This document shows, one piece after another, positions 29,082 through 41,906 of a DNA stretch of 64,000 bases. Location of the stretch: NCBI GenBank assembly GCA_003833135.1, contig QZLH01000040.1, positions 13,788-77,787 of the forward strand, in the 5' to 3' direction. The number at the start of each line of letters is the position of its first letter. Within the stretch, counting starts at the first letter, position 1. Source of the stretch: Oehlia diaphana. Its lineage: Eukaryota > Glomeromycota > Glomeromycetes > Glomerales > Glomeraceae. The notes under the pieces are model-generated. The model was not told where the DNA came from. It saw nothing but the letters and a program-made list of their open reading frames with translations, and searched no databases. The position numbers were made by a program, and so were the translations under genes.

Positions 29082-32000
29082 ATGGCCTGCCCACATATTT
29101 CGAGTGCGAGTCTAGTAGCAAATTCTACTCAAGTTCACAAAGAAGAGTGTACGCTTTGTTTTGATTCGCAGGTATAACAAATTGGTAATTAACTACTCAG
29201 AGGAATTTGTTTAATTTTAGTTCATTTATAGGATTTGGCGCCAGGCATCGATGTTTGTTTAACTTGTTTTAATGCGGGCTGCGATAGTCCTGACCGTAAA
29301 CATGCTCAAGTCCATTATCGAAAGACAAATCATCCTCTAGTTTTAAACATTTATCGTTTGCTAAAAGATAAGCCAAAAAGAGTAAGTTTGTTTGGTACCT
29401 TTTCTGTAATTCGTGATATTACTGATATTGTTTTAATTTATAGGCGGATGCAACTGAAGAACCACCTCAAAAAATTAGTAAGCTCGCGATTGTACCGGAA
29501 TCTGACAAAGACAAATATGAATTTGTTACGAAAGTAAAATGTTATGCATGTGGTGGCGCAGAAATCGATAAAAGCCTTGGAAATGTAACCTTTTTATTAA
29601 AAATTTGTTTCCTTTTTTTGAAATGTTTAAACCATTGACTCAAAATTGAAAAATTGAATAATTTCAAAATGTAGTTACCTATCGTGATTGATTCGGTCAT
29701 GACATCATTATCTGCTTCAAGACAGTCTGAAATAAAAGCGTGGGAGGAAGAAATTACCGCATGTGATCATATACAAAATTTAGTGCAGAATCCTCCAAAA
29801 AAATTAGAATCACAAGGTGAATTCAATGTTGTTATTGTTTATTTTTCATTTTGGTAGGTATAATTATTATTACTATAATATTAATCATGCGATTATGTTT
29901 TATAATAATAGCCTTAGCACATTGTAATGATTGTGATTTAAAGGAGAATCTCTGGCTTTGTTTGGTTTGTGGTAATCTTGGCTGTGGACGACAACAATAT
30001 GGTGGAGTAGGTGGAAATGGGCATGGGTTAGCCCATTTTGATCAAACTAAACATCCAATATCTTGTAAACTCGGAACAATTACTCCAGAAGGAACAGCAG
30101 GTATAATTTGTCCGAAAAAATTTTGTTCATAATTTGTGATTAAATATAGTTTCTTACTTTACATTTCCCACAGATATTTATTGCTATTTGTGTAATGACT
30201 CAAAATTGGATCCTCTTTTGGGGAAACATCTGGCTAATTTTGGAATAAACGTCGAATCACAACAGAAAACTGAAAAGAACTTAACAGAGTTGGTGCGAAT
30301 TATCTTTGTTATTTTTTTTGCTTTGTTGTTTATGGACATACTTTAATTTATTATTTGATTTTTTTCTAGCAACTTGAACAAAATCTACAATTTGACTTTA
30401 GCATGGTTACTGAGGATGGAAAAGAACTAGAGAAATTATTTGGTCCTGGCTATACTGGTCTTAAAAATTTGGGAAATAGGTATGAGCTTATAACAAATTA
30501 TATTTGTGAATAAATGATGGTATTCATAAACTAACAAAGCATTAATGGGAATAGTTGTTATATGGCTTCTGTTCTACAAGTCATTTTCTCTTTGGATGCA
30601 TTTCAACAAAGGTATGCAGAATTAGCTAATTTGAAATTTTTTTTTTTTTAATTTTATCATTTAAAACTAAAAAGCAATTAAAAAAAGATATTATCCAACT
30701 GCGATGGAGCATCATTCACAATGTTTGCTAGAACCAGCAAATTGTCTTCAATGTCAATTATCCAAGTTGGCAGATGGTTTGTTGAGTGGTCGATATTCTC
30801 AGGCTGTCCAGACAAATGAAACAGAAAGTGAAACCCCTGGGCAAGATGGTATCACACCTGCTATGTTTAAAACGTTAATTGGAAAAGGTCATGAAGAATT
30901 TGCCACTATGCGACAGCAGGTTGGAAGAGATTATATATTATTAAATTTTAATGTGACTAGTTAAAACTTTATTATCTTATTTATGCATCAGGATGCTTTT
31001 GAATTCTTTCAACATCTCATTACAACGATTGAGAGAAAAGAGCTTAATAATTCAGAAAGTGACCCAACTAAGATTTTTAAGTTTACAATACAGCAACGTT
31101 TACAGTGTTTAGATTGTAAACGGGTGCGTTATAGTAACAATAATGAATCAAATATATCAATTCCTGTGCCAGCGCGTAAAATTAAATCTGCGGAAGAAGG
31201 TTCTGAAGAAAGTTATGAGCCCGTAACTTTTGAAACATGTTTAGAATCTTTTACAGCAGATTCTATGATTGAATATTTATGTCCATTTTGCAATAAGAAA
31301 ACTCATGCTGCCACGTAAAGTATCATGATTTCTTGAACCTTTATTTTTCATTATTATCATTAACTTATTTGGATTTGTTTGTTTCAGAAATATGAGATTT
31401 GTAACATTTCCCGAGGTTTTAATGGTTCAGACACGAAGATTTGAAGTTGAAAATTGGGTTCCTCGCAAAATTAGTAAGATATACTATGACTCACATTATT
31501 AGCTATGTCTAAGCAATAAATAATCTTATTAAATAATATTTTAGGTGTCCCTATTCTTTTTGACAAAGAAATTATAAACTTTGATAAATATATTGCTCAT
31601 GGAAAACAAGAAAATGAGGAATCTTTACCTGAGGAAACCCCTGATGGTTTGTGTGTGATGTTTTTATGTTCGAGTTACTATGGGAGAAGTATTTGTTTTT
31701 AATTTTTTAATTTGAAATTATCTCAGAACCTACCTTTGATAAAGTGGCTCTTGATCAATTACTCATGATGGGATTTCCTGAAACCAGGTGTAAGAAGGCT
31801 TTGATCGCTACTGGAAATAATGGAGCTGAAATAGCTATGAATTGGTTATTTCAACATATGGATGATCCAGGTAATAATCCACTTATTTCTAATGAAAGAA
31901 ATTTTTACTGATAATTTTTTATCTTGAAGATAATATTGATATATCGGGACCTTCTGAAGCTGATATCACTAAGTTAACAGACATGGGATTCTCTCAAAAT

Positions 32001-32473
32001 CGGGCCAAAAAAGCTTTAGGAGAAACAGTCTGCATCCTTTTATTTCTGTTAGTTTAAATTGACATTTTATTTCTTATTTATTTACATTTATTTTTTCTTG
32101 TAGAATAATAGTGTTGAAAGAGCTATTGAATGGCTATTTAGTCATGAAGATTCAAACGAAGGTTTATCTCTACAATCCAGTCACAATGGTAATGGTGCTT
32201 TCGGAGGCAAGTATTAATTTTTTTTAAAAAAAGATCTTTAATTAGATTCAGCAATTAATTTATTTTTAATCTTCTTTTTCAGACTCAAAATTACCTGCAA
32301 ATTATCAATTACATAGTGTTATTTCTCATAAAGGTACATCATTACATTGTGGTCATTATGTAGCCCACGTCTACAAAGACCAACAATGGGTTTTGTACAA
32401 TGATAACAAAGTAGTTAAAGCAACTCAACCCCCTTTAGAAGAAGCTTATATTTATATTTTGCGTAGGATTTAA
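29082..32473 (+). CDS. UBP14: UBP14/USP5-type ubiquitin hydrolase (isopeptidase T), 16 exons
   Basis: Disassembles free polyubiquitin chains. Exons: 29082-29171, 29232-29381, 29444-29584, 29675-29816, 29912-30100, 30174-30292, 30370-30479, 30555-30611, 30688-30919, 30992-31314, 31388-31473, 31545-31646, 31727-31870, 31930-32027, 32104-32206, 32283-32473, giving 758 aa. An N-terminal variant zinc finger (CPHI...CTLC...CLTC) precedes the canonical ZnF-UBP (HCNDCDLKENLWLC, CGRQQYGGVGGNGHGLAH). The USP domain has the Cys box NLGNSCYMASVLQ (Cys about 315) and His box HCGHYVAH (His about 720), with YNDNKV following. Two UBA domains are inserted between the boxes (LLMMGFPETRCKKAL and LTDMGFSQNRAKKAL), the arrangement expected of USP5. 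The last intron is GC-AG (donor GGCAAGT at 32207) and the one before it has a weak GTCTGC donor. Confidence 0.95.
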
Positions 32474-32951
32474 TTATTCTAATGATTAGTAAAATAGTAA
32501 TTATTTTCAATACACTTAAATAAACATTGTTGTTGAGATATTAAAATACGTAAACTAAACTGTTTATGAGTTTAGTTTAAATACCGTGAATACAATTTTT
32601 AATTTGTGTTAAATTGAGCATGCAATAATCATTATATTTATCGAAAATGGAACCTATTATGGAAATTTTATTTTATTTTAATGTAAAATGTTTCTTTACG
32701 AAACAAGAAATAACAATAAAAGAATGAATTTATTTAAGTTCAATATTACTCGAAATTGAGATAATATTCGCACTCATTTTAAATCTTTTGAAATTTGGCT
32801 CATAAACATAATAAATATATACAATCCAGTAAATAATTTAAATGATCCCATTAAATAATAAATATAATTCACATTACAGTGTTTAAACCTACCTGTAGCA
32901 TATACTTCACACACATTCTATTTTTTTTATTTTGCAATCCTGTCATGATGT

Positions 32952-33067
32952 ACACAGTGAAATTCGATATACCGGATCATAAGTAAAATCGGAGATGATC
33001 ATAACGTATAAGACAAATTTTACTAATGGAACGGATGGTGGTTGCATTATATCGAATTTCACTGTGT
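32952..33067. mobile_element. 116-bp pogo/Tigger-like MITE
   Basis: Perfect 20-bp terminal inverted repeats, ACACAGTGAAATTCGATATA at the left and its reverse complement at the right end. The CAGTG...TTCGATATA-type terminus resembles pogo/Tigger (Tc1/mariner) ends. A TA lies at the left boundary but the right flank reads TGG, so the target-site duplication is degraded or the ends are defined slightly differently. No coding capacity; a full-length partner elsewhere would have to move it. Confidence 0.65.
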
Positions 33068-33204
33068 GGTACAGTTATAATTTACAGATAGTTTTTACTT
33101 TATACATTTATGCGTTGTACTGCGGTTTAATTAAATAAATAAAAATTTTCCATTAATGAATTCTGAACAGCGTGTGTAGGGTGTGTAGGTATAGTGATTC
33201 CTAA

Positions 33205-33240
33205 CTCTAACCCAAATCTAATACTGTACTAACCCTAATG
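33205..33240 (+). repeat. short degenerate telomere-like (CCCTAA-type) patch
   Basis: Reads CCTAACTCTAACCCAAATCT then ACTAACCCTAATG. Similar but longer repeats lie near 58550-58615. Confidence 0.5.
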
Positions 33241-34123
33241 TTAGCTCCTTTAACTAGCTCTGGTACCAACTGACTTTTAAACTGTACTTCAGTTGCATAC
33301 TGTAACAAAGTAGTGGAAACCACCAGGAACCCGGATAATTATAATAGAGGCTCACATCCGATGTACAAATTAGAAATATACTGTACATAATTTTAGTTAT
33401 TTAAATATACATTTTTATCATACGACTTTTTATATCCTTTTTTATCAATAGTGTAAGCAATTGAGCAACTTGTTGCAGAAATTAGCAGTAACGAGCAATG
33501 AAAGAATTCATTATGTCTGAAGGTACAAATAATACTCTCTATCAATATGACTTATTACAAAAGTCAATACTGAAATGGGTTGTGCGTTTGAACAACCATG
33601 GTGACGCTTATTAGCAAATAGATCAAAATTTTATATTTATTCAACATTATTAACTGACATTGTGGCAATAATCAATTGTAATTTATACTTGTAGTTGTTA
33701 ACTCCTATTATGTTTGTTCATTGGTTACTCCTCTCTGAAATAAAATAAAAATAAATAAATAACACACGTATGGACTTATTTACATTATTATATTACTAAT
33801 ACTATGTTTCAAATATTAACACATCTGATATCTCTTCTATTACCTTATAGTTCATTAGCCAAATTAATAATACTGCTGAAAAAATCCTTCATTTACAATA
33901 TCCATCATCTATAATTTTTTCAATTAAGTTATAGAAGGGGTACTGTGGCTATTAATCCCGTATAACAGGACCTCACCCTCCAGCTACTGATAAGAGTCCA
34001 TACGTGTGTACATTAATAGATACCTAATTTGATGACGGATAACTTATCATGTGATTTTAATTCAGGGTTTATAGGGTTAGGGTGTGCTGAGTTAACTGTA
34101 TACATTTGATAATCAGGTGGCGG

Positions 34124-37100
34124 ATGCATTTTCTTAGATACATGGTGAATACCAAATTCTTTGAGAATATTTTGTGGAGAAATATAAATTCTTTTCAAAA
34201 TTCTGGTTATCGAAATTTTATTTACTTAAATTTTAATAGAAAATACCTGTTTTCAACTATGTCTAGTAAAGGTCAACCAGAATGGCACGTTCCAGAAAAT
34301 AAGTTGCCATTACCTACTCTTAAACTTTATAATTCACTTACAAGAAGCAAGGTGATATAGATTTTAAAGATTTTAAATTTAGTTAAATATTTGTTTGTTT
34401 ATATATGAAGGATTTCATTTTTATTGAACGAAGGTTGACTTTGTTCCGAAAAATGGAAAACAAATAACTTGGTACAATTGTGGACCAACAGTTTATGATT
34501 CTTCACATATCGGTCATGCAAGGTATGAACATAAGAATTACTTCACTTTTTTTCCTTTTTGGTTAATTAATTAAATTTCTTTTTTTTAGACTATATGTAA
34601 CAATAGATATTCTTCGACGTATACTTACGGATTATTTTAATTATGATATTTTATTTGTAATGAACATTACTGATATCGATGATAAGGTATTATTAAGACA
34701 TTAATTTCAAAAGTAATTTCTACCTGAATATTGTTTTTTATAATCATGACTGATTATTTTAAATATTATTTTAATAGATCATACTTCGCGCTCGTCAAAA
34801 TTACCTTTTCAATAACTTCAAATCAGAAACAAATTCTCTTAGTCAAGAATTAATAGATCAAGTTAAAGCCGCATTAAACGATTTTGCTCAAACCAAGCTT
34901 GGTGTCGCAAATAATGGACCAGCGCTTAATTTAGCTCCTTCCAAGGAGGATCCAAAATATCTTTTATATGCAAATACTTTAGTAGGTTAAACATTTATCA
35001 ACTGAAAAAAAATAATATTTTTTTGAAATAATGAATTATTATTTTTACCTTTATTATTTTTTTTCTTGTTAGAGAGAAACAGTACAAACTGTTGCGTCTG
35101 CTGAATGCTCACTAGAGGACAATGATTTAAGCCAAGAGGCAGCACATCAACTGTTGATCGGGTCTAAAGATGTTGTTCAATCATGGTTAGATAAGGAGGT
35201 ATGTTAATGGTATTTTTATTATGACATTTCATTATTGCGTTATGATAATTGTTTTAATATACTCAATAGAAAGGACATACAGTGACAGATCAGAAAGTTT
35301 TTCGCGACTTGGCCGCTTATTGGGAGAAGGATTTCATGAAAGATATGGAATTATTAAATGTAAGAATAGATCGGTACAATTTTTAGTCATTCTATTCTCA
35401 TAAAATTACATTTTTAGGTCCGACCATGTGATATTTTGACTCGAGTTAGCGAATATGTTCCTGAAATAGTAGAATATGTAAAAAAAATAATTGAAAATGG
35501 TTATGGTTATGCAGTGGATGGATCTGTCTATTTTGATACAAAAGCATTTGACGCTAAGGACGCGCATAATTATGCCAAATTGCAACCGTGGTCTGCTGGG
35601 AATGAAGGTTTAATTGAAGAAGGTGAAGGCAGTTTAGGAAGCAAATTGTTAGGAAAGAAAAACAAGAGTGATTTTGCTTTGTGGAAAAAAAGTAAACCTG
35701 GGGAACCATCATGGGAGTCTCCGTGGGGTCCGGTAAGTATATAAATTATTTGCAAGAATATTTTCTTTAACAAAATTTTTGTAACGCTTTTATAAATTAG
35801 GGACGACCTGGTTGGCATATAGAGTGTTCTGCGATGGCTAGGTATAAATATAATATCTTTCATCAATTCCTGATAATTTAAATTTAAGTTACTTTCGGTA
35901 ATTTTAGTGAAATTCTTGGAGAAAATATGGATATCCATTCTGGAGGAATTGATTTGGCCTTCCCGCATCATGATAACGAGTTAGCCCAATCTGAGGTAAG
36001 ATGTAATATTGTTTATTATTGTTGAATTCTCATCATAATTTTAATATCATTAATATAGGCCTATCATGGATGTGAACAATGGGTTAATTATTTTATTCAT
36101 GTTGGACATTTACATGTTGAAGGTCAAAAAATGAGCAAGTCGTTGAAGAATTTCATTACAATTCGGGTAAGAATTTTAAATTCGTATGTTCTAGTATATA
36201 TGAAATGTATTAATAATGACTCAATGAAACATAGCAAGCATTAGAGAAGTATACGCCTAGGCAATTAAGATTATGCTTCCTTCTTCACCAATGGGATTCT
36301 AAACTTGATTTTAAAGAGAGTAGTATGGTTGAAGTCAAGAACGTTGAATCTATTTTAAATGTATTTATATTTTTTTTTTTTAATTATTTTGATCCATTAT
36401 CTCACTGAGTTTTCTATTAGAATTTCTTTATCAACACAAAAGCTCTTTTGAATGAACATAAACATAACGCTTATGAATCAGATGGAACACATCGGTATCG
36501 AAATCCCGAAAAAGAAATAATAAGTCTGTATGTGAGCCAGGTTTATGTTACTATTTTTTTTTTTTTTTAGTAAAAAAAAAAGTATTATAGCGATCTCCCC
36601 CTCTTTCATATAGTCTTCGCGAAAAACAAGTAGCAATCCACACGGCCCTTTGTGATTCAATAAATACACCAGCTGCTATGTCTGAGTTAATGGAGTTAAT
36701 TACCAACGCCAATATTTATTTATCTAATGGAAGAAACAATATCAATGTCTATGTACTTGAAAATGTTGCAAAATATGTTACAAAAATGTTAAGAATTTTC
36801 GGTGTTGTAGGAAATTCCGCATTGGAAGAAATCGGCTTTGGAGTATCAGAACAGCAAAATATTGGAAATGTAAGTTTATTTTAAGTGATTTTTATAAGTT
36901 GTTTTTGACATTTAACTTATATAAATTTTTATAGACGGAAGATATTGTCCTTCCATATTTAAGGATTTTGTCGGGTTTTCGTGATAATGTTCGTGATCTT
37001 GCTAGACAAGAAAGGGATCACAGTGAATTTTTGGTATTAAGTGATAAATTAAGAGATGTAGATTTGGTAGAATTAGGTGTATCATTGGACGACCAGGAAG

Positions 37101-37543
37101 ATGGCAAAGCTTTGGTAAAGCTAGTAGATAAGAATGAACTAATTAAAGCGAGAGAAGCAAAACTTAGAGCTCAAGCAGAGAAGGCTGCTAGAAAAGAAGA
37201 AATTGCAAAAGCCAAAGAAGAAGAGAGACAAAAACGATTGGAAAAGGGTAAAATAGCTGCTGAGGACATGTTCAAGGATGTAAAAGACGAAGATCAGAAA
37301 AATGCTTATTCCGCATTTGATGAACAGGTAATGTTGGCAAGATGATAAACATAAAAGTTCTCATTTGCAAACTAACTATATTTTATTTTATTAAAGGGAA
37401 TTCCAACACTCGATGGACAAGGACAAGAACTTCCTAAGAGTAGAATTAAGAAATTAAAGAAGGAATGGGAAGCACAAAAGAAATTACATGCAGAATATTT
37501 AGTTTGGGTGGCTGACAATAAAGAACCTACCAATACTGAATAA
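34124..37543 (+). CDS. CARS: cysteinyl-tRNA synthetase, 15 exons
   Basis: Charges tRNA-Cys. Exons: 34124 (or 34259)-34351, 34434-34522, 34590-34686, 34778-34981, 35073-35198, 35270-35359, 35418-35732, 35801-35841, 35908-35995, 36059-36166, 36235-36360, 36421-36527, 36614-36869, 36935-37327, 37397-37543. From ATG 34259 it is 759 aa; from ATG 34124 it is 804 aa. Class I motifs, numbered from Met 34259: HIGH at about 56-59, KMSKS at about 405-409, and zinc ligands in [15 protein letters not shown] and FPHHDNE. The C-terminal part has a long Lys/Glu/Ala coiled coil ([20 protein letters not shown]) and a basic tail as in eukaryotic enzymes. The 45-residue upstream extension is basic and aromatic with few acids and ends RKYLFS before the second Met, like a mitochondrial presequence, so one gene may serve cytosol and mitochondria. 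Confidence 0.94.
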
Positions 37544-37634
37544 TAAAAATTTTACTTTTATTTAACAAAATCATAAGCCAATAAAATACATCGTATAAAT
37601 AATGAAATTTGTGATTGAACTTGCTTATACGGAA

Positions 37635-37642
37635 TCACGTGA
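37635..37642. promoter_or_regulatory. TCACGTGA palindrome upstream of the LUC7-like gene
   Basis: A perfect E-box palindrome inside the 180-bp spacer between CARS and LUC7-like genes, about 85 bp ahead of the ATG. It shares CACGTGATA with the UBP14/FNBP4 divergent promoter. Likely bHLH-type factor site (inference). Confidence 0.4.
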
Positions 37643-37723
37643 TATTGATTCAGCCCGTGACACAATGCTAAATATAAAATATAAATTAAAAAATTACAAA
37701 GAAAAAATTTTTTCGCTTCAAAT

Positions 37724-39388
37724 ATGGCAGCAGAAGCAAGAAAGGCTTTGGAGGTGTGAAAATAGTGTTTTAGTTTCTTCTGTTGTGAATAAAAATTTAC
37801 AAAATTTATGACTATAATTTTATGAAGGCTTTAATGGGCGCCGAGGCGCTAGGTGGTGTTCCAGATCATATGAAATACGATGACGATAAAGTTTGTCGAA
37901 ATTACCTTTGTGGACTTTGTCCACATGACCTTTTCACGTAAGGAGCTTTTCTAGAATAATTGAACACGAGTTATAACAGTTTATTTTTTAAATTGTCTAA
38001 CACGATTGCAATTCGTATTCCAATTATTTTATGTAAACAGTAATACGGTTAATATTAAATTAATGATAATTAAATGTAATTCATTTAATTCTCATCCGAT
38101 TGTAATTAATATATTTTATCATGTAGAAAATGGATCTTGGAGCATGTCCAAAAATGCATTCAGAAAGGTTAAAATCCGAATATGAAGAAGCGAAAAAAAG
38201 AAAGGAATGTGATTATGAAGCTGAATTTGAACGGAATCTTGCCAATTTTGTTGCAGATTGCGATCGTAAAATTGCAAGTGCACAAAAACGTTTAGACAAA
38301 ACTCCAGAAGATAGCGCTAAGGTCACACAATTAGTATGTATGAATTAATATTTATCTCATCTGATCTTCCTGTAAATTTAAAATTCTTATTCTTATATTT
38401 CTGATAGACAAAAGAGATCGAAAGTTTAGCAACCGAAATATCGGAATTAACTAAAGAAGTAGAAGTTCTTGGTAAATATGATATAATTGATAATTTGGAG
38501 ACAATTTTAATTCAATTTATTACTAATAAGACATATACCGTCAATTATTAGGTGAAGAGGGTAAAGTTACTGAATCAATTAAATTATTACAAGATGTAGA
38601 TGCCAAAAAAGTTATAAAAACAGAGAAAGAGGTTAGCGTAATCATCATTTAAATCGATTTGTTAAATTTATTTAACGATAGTTTCTTTTAAATAGAAAGA
38701 GCTTAAAAGTTCAGCAGAAGGTAGTGGTCCATCACAACAACAAAAGTTGCGCGTTTGTGAAGTGTGTAGTGCTTATTTGTCTATATTTGATTCGGATAGA
38801 CGGTATGATTAGAATTCGAAATTTTGAATGAGATTCATAGTATTATTATAATAACTAATTTTATGATTAATTCACACAATAGATTAGCTGACCATTTTGG
38901 CGGAAAGGTTTTAAAATACTTGAATATTTTTTTTTTTCTCCGCATTTAATTTTATTTTGTTTTATTTATTTATTTATTTATTTTCAAATTTAGATGCATC
39001 TTGGATATTTAAAAATACGAGATTTGTTAAAAGAACTTAAGGAAAAGAATAAGGATCGTGGTAATGACATAAGAGAGGGAAGAAGCTACCATGATCGTGA
39101 CCGTGACCGAGAGCGAGACCGTGACCGAGACCGTGATAGGGGTTATGATCGCGACCGACATAGAGACTACCGTGGTGGACGCTATGACTAGTATGTTAAT
39201 ATATTATTTACTATTTACTCGAACCTATAAAGTTTTCAAATAATAAAAATAATAATAAAATTTCTTATATTTGTATTATTAGTGATCGACGTTCTTCATA
39301 CGATAGACGTTCCCGATCAAGATCACCGGATAGACGAGGAAGTTATAGCAGGAGACGTTCACGTTCTCCAACAAGGAGGAGACATTGA
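37724..39388 (+). CDS. LUC7: LUC7-family U1 snRNP splicing factor
   Basis: Helps U1 snRNP recognise 5' splice sites. Exons: 37724-37753, 37828-37937, 38041-38047 (7-nt microexon), 38127-38333, 38408-38471, 38552-38631, 38696-38802, 38883-38907, 38994-39190, 39283-39388; 310 aa. First zinc finger: VCRNYLCGLCPHDLFTNT continuing KMDLGACPKMH; the NT residues come from the microexon and match the conserved LFTNT(R/K)SDLG motif of the family. Central helices (FVADCDRKIASAQKRL; EIESLATEISELTKEVEVLG) form the coiled coil. Second finger: LRVCEVCSAYLSIFDSDRR then LADHFGGKMHLGY. The tail is an RD/RE repeat followed by an RS-rich end (SRSRSPDRRGSYSRRRSRSP). If the last intron is retained, a stop at 39189 removes the RS tail. 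Confidence 0.93.
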
Positions 39389-41879
39389 AATAATCAAATA
39401 AGCATTATATATATAGTGCTATCAAAGGAATTAATTAATTTTTGTAATGTGAGTATATTTACACGATTCTTGGCGTATTTGAAATTATAAAGGTTTACAT
39501 TTTTTAGGGCACGAAGTTTGCGGATAATTGAAATATTTTACTATTGGAAGGTATGATGAGCTTAGCTAAATGTGTTTTTTAATAATTGCTCATAACGATC
39601 ATGTTTTACTTTGAGAAAATTACATTTTTATGGATTGTGAGAGTAATTCTTTGTATTTCATATACGTTGCTATTTGTAAAAGGTATCTTTTTATTATTTA
39701 TAATTGTTTTATGATAAGTTTACGACAACATTTCACATGACATACATAATGTATTCGGCTAAGAACATTAATAAAAATAGATACTATTTTCTTCAGCTTT
39801 GAGTATGTTTCTTATAGTATTTTTATATACAATATATATAACATATATACACTATATAGCTGAGTTACAAATATACTTTATAGAAAAAATGTTAATAAAG
39901 AAACGTGGCGGGTGTCAGCGTAGTATTTTCGGAGCAAATTTTGCTTCACCAATAGACAACTAGATTTCAGATGTTTTGGAGTGATTTTGGGGAGATATAT
40001 GACTTGTGAAGAAAAACCAATTGTCAAGATTCAAAGGAACTTTTATTTGAAATTATTTATGGAGTATTACAAAATTTGAAACAAGAACACTGAGAAAGTA
40101 AATTTTTCGTATTTAGTTCGCTTAAAAGTGGCGAGTTCAGAATGCAATAACCTCCAGGCGAATATTTTAGTACAAATATTGCATTTGCGTCATGTGGCAG
40201 TTTTTATTTAAATTATAAGTTAATTGCTAAGAACTTGATATAAAATTAACGCAGATAGTTAAAATAATGTAACTTATTAATTTCGGTAAATGAATAATAT
40301 ATCATCAGTAACAGAAATCTGGATAATGTTTTTTTTTAAAAAAATAATGTTAAAATGAATAATGATTGTATTGTTAGCTAATATAATAAATATGAAAAAA
40401 ATTTTATTAATTTGCAATAATTCATGGGTATCCGTAGGATTTTTAAATAAAATTTTGACCATTAATCGAATCTAAGATATTAATAATACTCGTTATTTGT
40501 ATAAGAATATATATATATTATTTAATTTTATTATTATTGTTAATATCAAACCCAAGCTTTTTTGTTAAATAGTCTGTCATTATATCGACCAGACGTCGAT
40601 AATGTGTATTGATATTATAATTATTGTCATAATGAATAGTTTTATCAAAATGAATCGCAAATAAATAATTTGACTTCTAAAAATTTATCATGGTTTACCA
40701 ATTTCTAGTGAATTTCAGTTGATTCTCTTTAAACTTCGTTTTCTATTTAAAATTAAATGTTAAAGTATTCTTATTTGATTCATTAGCTATTTTAGCCTTT
40801 TCTTTTAGGGTCCCTATTCCAACACTTCTGCAGGTGCACTTATGACCACCGTACCGTATATATTTCCAATATATCATAATTTTTCAAAAGGGCTTATACT
40901 ATACAAAATAAATAATCACGAAATTTTAGTATACTTGTACTTAGAAAACATCATTATCATAATTGCAGATTTACTGCATTTTGTATAGCTCCAAGTTCAA
41001 CTATTATATTATTCAATTTCATTAAAAATTTTTTTTTTCAATTAACATTAAGAAAAAAAGATCATTATTATACCGCCAGATTTCCTCATTTATGGTCTTT
41101 AAACCAACTAGTAGTTTAATAGCGGCACTTAAGAGTTACTTTAGGTTATAATTCATAAATATTAAAATTTTTAGGAAAGCCTTTTTGTAGATAATACGAC
41201 TAGAAGGTTTTACAGTACGTTTTCCACTGATGCAGAAAATGTTACAGTAATGACTTGTCATTTTTCCGGCTGCTCGATAGAGCATTTGAGATTAAAAATA
41301 TACTAAAATTATAATTTTATTAATAAAATTTTTCATTTTTTAATTTAAATTTGGATAAATAGCAATAAGCGTACTACATATAGCAGATGAAAATAAGAAA
41401 AATATTATATATTATATAATCGATTATATCTTAAAAAGTCAGCTAACAAAAATAAGGACCTAACTTGTATATTATCGTAGGTATTAAGTATAAAAAAAAG
41501 AAATAATATTCGAATACAGTAATATATATATATAAATAAATGAATATTTAATTAGCATTCATAGTATAAATGTTAAATTAATGATAAAATAAATTATGAT
41601 GCATAGTATCATAATAAATTTTCAAGATTAAGTTTAATCACATTTAATAATAATTTATGTTCTTTATAGTTAACTGATTTTTGTAATGCAAATAATCGTT
41701 ACCAAAAATCTATATACATATCGATTTTAAGATCTAGAACGATTTATATGTGGTATGCTGTGTCATCGTAAAAAAAAATATATTCCAAATCTAGTAATAA
41801 CATACATATGATTTACTATCTCAATATATATGGGCACACCACTTTTCTGTATGTATATGCTATAATCATTTTTTTATAG
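39389..41879. other. intergenic region without supported gene
   Basis: About 2.5 kb of AT-rich DNA. No ORF with protein-like composition, no clear transposon ends. It could hold unseen upstream exons of the USP7-like paralogue that follows. Confidence 0.5.
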
Positions 41880-41906
41880 AGCGAGCCCTTGTTGAATAAA
41901 CCTCAA

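Larger units (their letters stand above)
32474..34123. other. intergenic region with a MITE and telomere-like repeats
   Basis: No gene supported. Contains the inverted-repeat element at 32952-33067, CCTAA-type repeats near 33205-33240 and a TTAGGG-like patch near 34066-34085. Otherwise AT-rich. Confidence 0.6.

Noticed and set aside
38994..39191. LUC7-like protein ending at the TAG at 39189
   Set aside because: A GTATGT donor overlaps the stop and splicing adds an RS-rich tail typical of the family; kept only as a retained-intron form.
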